The notes beneath the pieces were generated by a model, which was not told the DNA's origin, did no database searches, and saw nothing but the letters and a program-made list of their open reading frames with translations. From assembly GCA_963969345.1 (NCBI GenBank), contig OZ017767.1, positions 186,001-250,000 on the forward strand: a stretch of DNA of 64,000 nucleotides, in the 5' to 3' direction. Positions 22,283 through 34,200 of this stretch are shown in pieces. The position numbers were made by a program, and so were the translations under genes. Every line of letters starts with the position of its first letter. Within the stretch, counting starts at the first letter, position 1. The DNA is from Turbatrix aceti (taxonomy: Eukaryota > Nematoda > Chromadorea > Rhabditida > Panagrolaimidae).

Positions 22283-25200
22283 TTATGTACAAACCGGCTT
22301 GACTTCGGCTTCATGCTTTGATTGTGTTCGGAAGGATTTTCGAAGACGAGCGAGATCGTTGCTGAAGAGCTCACCGTTCGTAAGAGCATTGACCATGTCT
22401 TCGAACGTTCTGTCCATGTCACCGTTGCTATCACCGGGCACGCCACGGGGAGGAATGGGAGTGGACTTGGCCTTGTGCTTGCGGTCGGCGCGTTTCGTGA
22501 AGAATGCACGGGTCGCTGTCTGGCGCTTGACGCGTTCTTCTTCTTCGCGGAGCAGCCAGAGCTGTCGTTGGCAGTCGGCGAAGCGATGCAAGAAGGTGGT
22601 GAAGACGCCGAAGAAGGCGTCGGGTGACGAGCGTACTGGATCGCCGGCGAAGAAAGTAACGCATTCACCAAACTGAAAAAAAAAATTCGCAAACTTTTCG
22701 ATTTTTTTCAATTTCAAATTTAAACAAAATTTTAATTTCAAAAAAAAAGACAAACACACCTTTGTCAGCATTTCGTCGTGTTTTGAAGTAATCTCTTCAA
22801 ACTGCCTGCTCGCGGACGTGATAAAGGTTGATACAACCTCGTAGAATCTATCGCCCTTGTTTTTGTGAATTTTAGAATCCGATTCGGATTTTTTAGCCCC
22901 GGTCGTCGCTGCTTCTGGATGCGCAGGATCGACGACCACACATGTCGCCGACGCAGACTCTTTCGCACCACCCGGTCGATGGTAGTTAAGCTCAGACGTG
23001 ATTTCCTTCAGCATCGCATCGATGGCACGAAGTTCCGCCTCCATTTCAGACTTGTTGAACTTTGCAGCATCAAAGATGGCAGAAAGTTCTTTGGAGAGGC
23101 GTAGAAGGTCCGGAAACTTGCCTTCAATGACCTCAACGACGTAGTGCATGAGATTGAGATCCTGTCTGACCGAATTTCTAACGTCAGGAATAGCACGAAG
23201 CGATTCAACGGTAAAACCTGCAAAAATATAAACAATAAACATGTCGCGTAATTACAAACATACCGTAAGCATTGCCATTGTGTTTTCCATAATTCAGATA
23301 ATTTCCAACGGCCAGAATCATAGAAAGAATCTGTTTAAGCTTTTTGTTCGATACCATCGATGTCGATGCCCTGATTGTTGCTAAAAAATAAGCATGATCA
23401 TTAATCACGCCGATAGCTCGTCTGCGAAACAACTTACAATCATAATATGTAAGCAACTCTTCAACACGTTCGGGAAAACTTCGAATAGCATTGAGACAGC
23501 GAAGTCTATGCTCATACCGCGGAATCTGGCCCATTTCGTAGAAGAAGCGATCGGCGATTGAGAGAATTGTCGGAGTGCCGTGTTTTTCGACGACTTCGTT
23601 GATCTGGAGAAGTTCGTCGGCTGTTGGAACGTACTTAAGCATTTGTTCGATCATGTCCCGGGGCAGACGACCTTTTTCGTCCATGCCCAGTACAGCAGCA
23701 CGGATTTCCCGATGATTGAGCTTCAGCTTGGTCAGCATGATGTGACAGTTCTGCGCTCTTCGGGGCTCAATAACCGAGATCGTGGTAGGCTCACGCATCC
23801 GACGAAGGGTTTGAGCCCTCGCAGCTTGCTCGTCAAAATCCTTGGATCCCGATACGAAGGAATGGGCAAGAGACGAGAGATCCAGCTTGGAATAGAGCTT
23901 TTCGTCGTCCATTTTCTCCCAAATGGTTTTGGCTGTCTTGTCGGAGGTCAGTGACTTCCAGTTGAGGCTCTTGAGTGGTTGTGGGGGTTGCGGGACGTTT
24001 TTCTTCACAATGCCGCCTGATCCACCCTTGAAGCCGCCTTTCAGAAGACCCGGTGGAGGTGGAGGGGGTCCGGGAGGTGGGGGTGGAGGAGGAGGTGGTG
24101 GAGGCAACGCCACCCCGCCCGGAATGAGCTGCGGTGAGTGGCATGGATCCGAGGGGTTCGAAGACGTCTCAGACACCCGTGAAAACGACGAAAGTGACAC
24201 ACCATCCTGCAGGTCAGCAATTCTGTTTTCCAACTCGACCACTCGCTTTCTTTCACTCTCCAAGTCTCGATTGGCAGCTTCCAGATCGCGTTCCAATCGT
24301 TCGCAGTCCTGCTGTGTTCGCAGACGTCCAAGAAGGCCATCCATGTCGAAGCGAAGAGGTACGGTAGAAAAATGAGCGTCTGAATCCGTCGCAAGAGCAC
24401 CCATAGATGTCTGCAGACTCAGCTGCTGTAGGATGATGTCAAAGAGTTTCCACAGTGAAGCGTACTTCTCATTGCCCGGAATAAGTATGAGGTGCTGCAG
24501 AAGGCTAACAAGATGCGGGAGGGCAGCTGTCTTGTCCAGGCGACGATTCAGAGCTTCCACGAGTCCGGCTGGAGTTTCGAGGTCGACCGGGGATGACGAA
24601 CCGGAATCAGAAGACGTACTAAAAAAACATACAAAATCAAAACACCAAACGTTAAAACAGTAAATAAAATACATACTGAAATTTGGTTTAGCACCACGAA
24701 ACAGTAAATTTTCGCGGTGCTAAACCAAATTTCAAGGTAATAAATACAAAACAAAAAATTAGATTTTAACATCATTTTACAACCAAAAAGCACAATTTTG
24801 TCCAGAAAGCCAACAAAATACACAATATCAACAGTTCCCATCGTAGGGCCGTTTTTTTTTTTGGGGGGGGGGTAAAATCACGATATTAAACTTTATCCTC
24901 TTTTATACACAAAACCAACCTTGCAAATTCCTGTTCGTCTTCCTGTCTCGTCATTTCGAAGAGATCAAAGTGGTCTTCGAGTGACGTGCCACCGGTATGT
25001 CGTAATGCATCGATGGATTCTTGAATACCCAGCATCAATAGTTCATATCGTAAATGTAGTCGAAATTCGAGTGACTGCTAAAAAAGAAACCACGTTTAAA
25101 ATCAAGTTTCATAAAAAATGTATTTTCATGGTTGTATGAACAAAAAAACAACATCACAAAATCCATATCCGTAGTACGGATTCCGTACCCCATTCCTACC

Positions 25201-28200
25201 GTCGTTGTTGCCCGCATTTGCGCACGCCTACCTACAGGAAAAAACAGCAGTCAACTAAATCCTTTTTATTGACTCTTTACCCACAGGCTGCAACGTTCAA
25301 AAGGCCAAATATGATCCATTACGCCAGTTCACCACGTAGTACAAGTCAATAAAATCGCTTTCCAAAAAAAAAGATCGAAATTTTTTTAAACCCCCCCCCC
25401 TCAACTAAATAATCCTACATTTACTCTGTGCATTGTAGAATAAACTTTTGAACAGATGGTAAGGGTAGATAGTACTTGAAAGGTGTAAAAACTTTGACGG
25501 GTTTTTTTGGTGAAGCCTTCCGTTCCATCTCATGGACTCGGAGGAAAAAATGCGCGCGCAAAAACCAAAAAAACCTTGTATTATAAAACGATAGTTATCT
25601 ATGGAATTTTCGTACCCATGAATTACGGCAAAAATTTTCAACTACAGTTGAAGCACATTTTTTTATCTTAAAAATTGTAATTAAAAATGAATAAAAATCT
25701 AAAAAAATAGGCATCTGACCACAAAAATCAAACAACTCGGGTGTTTGCCGGAGAATTTTGCGGGGAATTTGGCAGAAGTTGGGGGAATCCCCGGGAATAT
25801 TCCCCGGGGAATCTCTCGGGGAATCCCATCTTCGCAACCCTGTTGCCAGGTAGAAGACACCTTTTTAGACCCAGTTTTGATACCTTTTGCAATTTTTGTC
25901 GTTAGATTTTTCATTCTCATGATTACGGTAGAGTGTCGATCGATGAAATCGAGCAGAATAAAATACAGCCAGCAATGAAATCACCAAAACGTCTACTTTT
26001 GACCACAGTACTACCAAATGATCAAATTTACAGCTATTTTGTTAGGTAGTTGTTTCAATATGTTTTTTTGTATTGTGCAAAAATGGGAGTATCGTCGATC
26101 TCCACCCTTTTCCGTTTTTTTCTGCTCATATTATTTTTTTCCGCGCAGCCTCCTTGAAAAGTCATGCGGTCTTTTCTCGCAATAAAAATTATCAGATCTT
26201 CATCAGGATAAAATTTATGCGCCGGAGGTAAAAGCTCGTAAAAAGTTTTTTTTCATTATCAACGCTATTACGTTCGCATATGAATAACCCCGAAAACGCC
26301 ACAAACTAAAACAGTCGTAAATGATCGCCAAAATTTTTGTGAGATAGAAAAAGAACAGGGTAAATACGTCATTCAAGACGTTTCGGAAAAAATTTTTTTC
26401 AATCAGATACCTTTTTAGTGACCAAAATTTTTTCGGGCGTGCTTGTTGTTTTTCTTTCAAAAACCAATAAAAAACGTCCAGGATTTTTGAGATCCACTGA
26501 ACGTGCCAATCAACAGACATTTTTGGAATATGGGTGTTAACAACGAGTTTTTTTTCAAAAAAATTCTGTCTACAAATAGAATTTATACGGAAGTTTACGT
26601 TCTCATAAATTAAATAAACTAAAAATCAAGATTTTGCAGCTCCATGCATTTTAAATTTTGTAACAGAATTGTTTATTGTTGAAAAAACGATATAATTTAT
26701 TACACACGGGGTAAAAATTATTTCCGTTAAAAAAATGTTTGTCACAAATACGCTACGCTGCTGTTACGAAAGTAGATATTGTGCTTCCCTTTCGTCAACC
26801 ATTCTTATCTTGTATTATTTTTATGAATTCAAAAATTCATTGCCCTATCAAAATGAAAACCATAAATTTATGAATGACCCCGACCTCATCCGTTTGTTTT
26901 TTTCCATCCCCTTTGTGAAAAAAACGAAGAAGAAATAAATCAACTTACCTCAGCGGGACCACTCCTGAGCAATGCATTGACGAGACTCATCAATGCAAGT
27001 CTAACCTTGCTAGAATCTCTCTCACAATCACCGTGTTCTCGATGAAGGTCGTCAACCAGTCGTTGGAATCTCGTTCGTTCGCTTAGCAATCTACGGGTAT
27101 CCGTTAGAGCTCGTAGAACAGCCGCATGGCCGCCTTCTGGTATCAGGCATAAACCGGAGAGTATTTCCAGGGCCAAAATCTGTAAAAAAAAATTAGCAAA
27201 TTTCAAAAAACGTGGCATCGAGCAACCCAAAATTCAGTCCCAAGAATAAAAACTACGATGACCGCAATCCTGATGACTTGCAAGAAAATTTGATACCAAT
27301 ACGAAAAAATCATTATTAGGCCAGGAGAAGGAACAATATTTAGTATAAAGATTTCGTGACAACACTAACGAGCAGCAGAAGACGTCGATGTCGTCGTCGA
27401 CAGGCGGTGAAAGAGATCATGAATTGAACGGGAGAACGAAGGGGAGAAATGAATGGTTTTAGGCTGGCTATGAGAACAGGCTCAAATCCAATCTCACAAA
27501 AATTGTCCCAACAAGCAAAAAAGGGAAGAGAGGAATGAATGTTTTTTATCTGCTATGCAAATGCACCAAATAAGTGCTGCTTTTTTTAAAAGACACAAGC
27601 GAAGTAAAAATTCTTCTAGTTTTTTGTTGTTGTTTTTTTTCTAAATAAATATACGGAAGTTTTGAGTTATGTACATTACTTATTACTCCATAATTTTTTT
27701 TATTATTAACATACACACAAAATTTTCAAATCAAGAAAATAAACTGTAATGCCGTTATTGAAAAACAAATAAATTTTTTAAATTTTCATATCGAAAATCT
27801 ACATAAAAAAGTAATCAAATAAAAAAATAAATACAAGATTTAAAAAAAAAACAAGTTTCACGTGCCACTGCAATTAGCAAAAAAATATACGCACTATAAT
27901 TACACAACTCCCAAATTGGGTACCATTAGAAAGAAGCACTTCTTCTTTTGTTTCCCATCGTCCATTTTAGTCAGCCTATCCTATCAGATCATTTACGCCA
28001 ACTCTGCACTGCGGCACTGACAAATCCATTCCAATCCCGGCAGAGTGGGCTAAGTTAGAGGAGGGGGAGAATTTGACCTTTGCGCATGCGTGCCTGCAAT
28101 TCTCCTTTGATCGCCTACGCACCTTCCTGGTCGGTCTGTCTTCCTTGACCAAACACGCATTCAATCGGCAAATTGTTCAATTATACAAAATCAGTTTCCT

Positions 28201-31200
28201 TCAGTGACCGAAAAATATATCCAGACGCATCCTGGGGTCTCAGCGTTACATTTTATGCCTTGTAAAAATTTATAACATTGACCGAAGCGAGAAGAACGTT
28301 AGAGAGGATCACTTTTCGCTTCGATACATGACATAAATTATTTAAAGCCATAAATTCTTTTCTTCACAAATAAAAAGATACAAAAGTGCCGCACGTATAC
28401 GTAATCTGGTGAGCATCCAATCCCCTACACCGTCCCCCTGTTTTTCCGACAACTTCAGAATGTAACGATACATCACAACCTCAAGCATACAACCAACGCT
28501 TGTTTGAATGGACAGAGCAAAGAAAGGGTCATGGGGGTCTCTTATCGGGCTACAAAGGCAATGATGCGTCAGACAAGAGAAAACACAACGACGAAGACAG
28601 GAGGTTAGACGAAAATTGGGAGCAAATTGCCTACACTCTTTCCCGGATGATTGGGCAATAAGAAAGCATCCACTATCGCGTCAAAGATATTGTGAATACA
28701 AAATAATTCAACAGTTTTCATTCAAAGGAAAATTTCATAACAAAGTCATACATATGTCATGATAAAAAAGATAATTTTTTGGGTCTATTATACTTCAGCC
28801 CCCCATCGATTGCAACAACGCCGTCTTGGGTTTTTTAGAGCCCCCCATAGGAGTTTGATTATCCGTACTCCCCAGCCACCCCACGTATGCCATTGTATTC
28901 GTTAGACAGTCGTTGTTTTTGTTTCCTCTCTGTCGTCGATGCGGTAAAACCATGAGACTGTACAAAAATTCGTCTGCTGCGGATGGCTGCTGGGTATGTT
29001 TTTTGTGCTTATGGAAATTATGGGGCGCCAATGTAGCGCTACAACAGTCCCTCATTTGATGTGGGGGCCTGTTGTAGCGCTACAATGACCCCCACGTTGT
29101 ATTTGAGACTATTTGTCTAAAAATGCTTTCTGGGTGGAAAAAAACTATTACGGTATAATATTTTGTCTTGTAACAAGACCTAAAATTATGGGGGGCTGTT
29201 GTAGCGCTACAACAGCCCCCCATTTTTGAAAATTTGAATGAAAATAATTTGTATGGGGAGCTGTATTCTAAAATATCCCGTGGGCATATTTTTCAACGTG
29301 ATGGGGGCTCAAAGTATAGTAGCGCCACGGCCGTATGGAACGACCCCCCCCCCCATTTTCTCCTTAAACACGATATCCGTATGATAGAGCCCCCCCCAGA
29401 TGGGGGGCTCTATCATACGGATTTCCAAACTCATGTCGTCATTGATTTAAGGTGAAATGGGGGGCTGAAGTCCGGGCATGGGGGGTCAAAAGTCAATGGG
29501 GGGCTGAAGTATAGTTAATACAAAAAATGTGGAATAAGTTTGGAAACAAGGAAATACAACCTAGTCACAACAATTCTAAAAATCATAATTGAACTTTCAT
29601 AAGTAGCAAAATCTCTTCTACGGCAAATTATGCAGTGCATATGGAGTCACAAAATGGTACGTATAACTTTCAAAAAAATAATATTTTAGTGACAACCAAC
29701 AAAAATAATAATTACTAATCTTCAGAAAAGAAACACAATAGCGACTTTTAAACACTATTTTGAATGATACGTTTTTTTGTAAAATCAGACGGAACAATGA
29801 CAATCAAGAACGCTAACGCAAAAAAAATTAGTTCGACAGTTGACTAAAACAAACTCTTGAAATCGAAAACAAATCACATAACTAGATAAAACATATTTCA
29901 AACCGTTCCGTCTAACGGGCGTCGGAATCCCCTTGAACAAAAAAAAACAAAACACATTTCTATGTTTTGTGCACCCCCTTAGCACGTGTCAGACAAATCC
30001 CCATTGGCAAGCGACTTGGTCCAAACAAATACAGACATGTTCGGTGTATATAAGCGTACAAGAACCTCCCCAGTCTGAAGATTCTCCCTCTCTATATGAT
30101 GTCGTGATGTTCATCGCATTAACGTTTCATCCCTCCCCTCCTCTGCAAGCATTCCTTATACAGCTTTTTTTTGCGCACAAACGTTTGTCGTCCAACAATA
30201 AGCTCAAACAATAAATCCACCTCCCCCTGCGTTATTTCTTTTTTTCCGGTAAGTATACCATCCTAAAAAGCGAGTACAAAATCCGGTCTGTGTCAGACAA
30301 TCCAAAACGAAATGGACCGGGTGTCGTGTAAGGAGACCCGAACGGATCAAAATAAAAAAAATGATGCAAGAGAGACACAGCCAACAATAAAAAAAGTGAA
30401 GGCAAAAGTAAAGAGTGATGAAGAGGCTTGACTCGTCGATCAAAAAAGTAAAGATTTGTCTTGTCCTTTTTTTTGCTTTTTGTTTTATCAGAAAATCCTA
30501 AAAAAATTCTGCGAAAAATCCGAAAAAAAAACTCAGTGATTAACTTTTGTCAAAAGTAACAATACTTTAGAAAAACAACGGTTTTAAAAAAACAATGGTT
30601 ATACAGTAAACCATTGTTTTTTTAAACAAAACATGCTTCTTACTATAGCTTGAACTGTTAAAACAAATCAAGAAAATGCCATTTAATTGTTAAAACAATT
30701 TTTATGACGCAAAAAAAACGACCGTACAAAAGAATAAACATCGCCCTGAACTCCTCACGAAATAAACAGCCCCCTAAATTAATGAACCAAGAAAGAAATA
30801 AAATACACAGAGGTACGAGTGCAGTCCATTTTGATTTCATGACATTCGTTGGACTAAATCAGTCATAAAAATAAAAACAAGAACAAGCTGTAAAAATTGT
30901 GGTATCTACCCTTTTACGATAAAGAATCTTTCAAGACGTCTTTTTTTTTGCAAAAAAAACAACTAGAAAACAATAAAAAAACAGAAATAATAAATAAAAC
31001 TCGCGCATTGATCCGACATGACCGTTTCATATTTTTTGAATACCCTTAATTTGTGTACGATTCCACAGTCCTTCCTTCCGGTCAGCACATCAATGAGTAG
31101 AAAAACGACGGTTCAATAATTTATTAGAACCAACTACAATTTCTCATTTGGTTTTTTTGCTGATCCAGATTTCAAGAAAGGACCCTGACTAGATAAAGTT

Positions 31201-34200
31201 TCCTCTTTTTTATCATTTCGAAACCAATAATGATTCAAAAACGAGACTGTGCAAATAATTTGTATCAGTAAGGATGGAATCGTCAAGCAAAGACATTCAT
31301 TTAGAATCAGTATTCAACAAATGGCCAACGACGTCTCGAACGTGCTATTCTCAGCGCACGTTTGATCGACAAGCCGCCGTCAGACTCCATCCGTCAACGC
31401 ACGAAGCTCAAGGACTGGTACGCAACGGCCCTGCTGCGCAAAGTCAGGTTCGCCAAGAAGACAGCAACGGACAACTGGGCAACCCGCCTAAGCCACTGGA
31501 AGCCGCAAGACCAGCCAGTGCCTCCGACCGCGCCAAAGAACAAGCGTCCGCCAGGCCACCCTCCGAGGCGATGGACCGACGACTTTGCGGCCTTCCAGAG
31601 CGCTCCTGCTAAGGACTACGACGTGACGCAGGTAGCTACGATTGACGGCGCCCTCTTCGTGCAATCTCGATACTCATCACTGTCTCTTTAATTTTGTAAT
31701 GAGTAATTATGCACGAGTAAGAGTAATAAAGTAAAGTAAAGTAAAGTAAATTCAACAAATGACCCGTTTCAGATTTTTTTTAATTTAAAGCAGACCAGAA
31801 CAAAACCAGCTTACTTCTGTTGTAAGTTCTTCGGATCGGAAAAAAAAAGAGTCGCATCCGTACCAAACCTCCTGTAAGTAATCTTGTTGTTTCATGAATT
31901 ATAAAAAAAATCTGCAAAATAATTTAAAAACTAATTCAATTTTTAAAACCCTAAAAAGTGTCAGTTGACGTAAAACCACTAAATCACGGCATCATTCAAC
32001 TAATTGCGGTATAAATGATTCGTCAACCAGAAAATCCCACAACCACTGGACAAACCGTATCATTACTCACAAAGGCAAAAAAACCAGTACATTTCTTCTA
32101 GGAAACACAGGTTCGCATCCATCAACACGAGCATTAGCCATGCAATAAACGTCATCCGTCAACGGCATAGCTGGTAACCCAGAAAAACTGCCAGATTTCT
32201 TCCCACAAATCCTCTCATAGCCAACAATTTTAAGCGACAGCATGGGATAAAAAAAAGATATGTACGCATTTTCAAGTTTCAAATCGCTCCTGTTTTTAGG
32301 AAAAAAAGGATATAGTCATGCGATCAAGTGTAATGTTGCTGACAAAAAAAATATACATGAGATTGTATTCTGGCTGGAACAAAGTGATATACTAAAATCA
32401 TGATCAAATATTCACAAAAGTGAGAATGCACAGGACAGGAAAAGATAAAAAAATATGCAAGCGAGGGATTTGAAACATATTTCGAAAGCTACACCGAACA
32501 CGGATGAGAACAACCATTCTTTCGCTCACCCAGTATCCCTCTTTCTCTTTTCCTGTAAAAACTTGGTGGACTGCACTGCTACCTTTTGGGTCGGTTGCGT
32601 GTGTGCGCGCAAAAAAGGTACGTCCAGCAAAAATAAAAAAACTGGTTGGTACATGGCTTTCAAAAAGGAGAGTTTGTGTCGCCCCGGCTCCGATCATACA
32701 GTTCAAAAAATTTACTTATTTTTTAAAACTATGTAGTCTTTCGAGCTCTCCCTCCACTTTACGCTGGGTCGATTCGCTCAACTCGGTGTTCAACAAGACG
32801 AAAACCAGACCACAGCAACGATGGGAAGAAGAAATCGCGACCAAAACGAATCGAGACATTTACACCTACGTGGACATCATTTGTGCCTCCTAACATCTGG
32901 TCTAATGATAACTAACCACTGAGTAATGGTGAAATAAAAAAATAATACTTTTTTGTGTATTATAAAATATAATATAATACACAAAAAAGTATTATATTAT
33001 ATTTTCCGCAATTACGATATTTATTTTATTTATTTATTTCACCATTACTCAGTGGTTAGTTATCATTAGACCAGATGTTAGGAGGCACAGCAATTACGAT
33101 ATATACCATCACAAATCACACTGTTGGTATTATTTATGTTTACTTATTTGAAAACGTGTACAATCTCGAGATAATTAAAAACAATCATCTGTATCGGAAT
33201 TGGGATATCCATCGGCATGTGGTCAACCGTGGACCATTGTCAATCGGGGACAATAAAAGAAGAGCTGTGGTGAGCAACGATATACAGTCACCATCCGACA
33301 TGATTTTCTCTACCTATCCGCCTAAACGTGTCAAAATCGAAGGCCACATCTCTCTATCCCAAAGGGAAGACTTCCGCCTGCACCAAGTCATCTCCCCTCC
33401 CCCGAGATATGTAAATGCGGATTATCGCCTTGTACAGGAGACATTTGTACCGATTGACTCGTTACCAATCGTTGACGGTCTTACTTATCCACTTGTCGCC
33501 TGACATCCCATTCCTTCCAGCCTTGTCCTAGCGCGATCAACCATGCACGAAATAACAAAAAAGGGTTTCAAGGAAAACTAATCAGTCGGGTTTTCTACCT
33601 GAAAGGCAATAACAATGTTTTATGCAAAGTATAAGTAGGCACTGTTTCCCTCATTGTCTCCTCAGAAAGGCGGTTACTTTGGGCACACACGCAAGTGGAA
33701 CGACTTTAACGGCGCAAAGTTGTGTTACAGTAAAACTGTGTAATTGAAAAAAATTTAAAATTAATTTACAATACCACCTGTCCCAGGCATCTTTCTTCCA
33801 ACGTCTGATCTCTATTACTCCTCAAAGATCAATCCTCAAAGACAGAAGCGCAACATAAAGTAGTGGGATCAATGCCCCTCCCCTCCCCTCTTAAGCGCAA
33901 AGAAGAAAGAAAGCGAAAACGTGCGAGCAATTCTCACGCTTTCGATCTACGCTGGCTATTCTTGTAAGCTGATGGAGACGAAGACGGGTGGCTAGCACGC
34001 TACAGAGTTACGCTTGACTGCAAAAAGTAAGTCCCCCTCCCCCACTGCCGCTGCGCTTAAAAAAAGAAGGTAAGTAGACGAGAGGATCAAATTTAAAGGT
34101 CATCAAGGAGTCTGCCTACCTTTTCGTTCAAAAGCGTATTGGTTCATCATCAAATCATTCAACTTTACAAAAACTTGACATCTCTTTTTGTGCAAATAAA

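Noticed and set aside
22299..22676. Plus-strand ORFs opposite the formin 3' end
   Set aside because: Antisense shadows of formin exon 11.
23923..24375. 150-codon plus-strand ORF with a glycine run
   Set aside because: It is the antisense of the formin FH1 proline tract.
33075..33503. 142-codon ORF in formin intron 5
   Set aside because: It starts in a family B fragment and has no recognisable domain, splice sites or promoter. Kept only as unproven.
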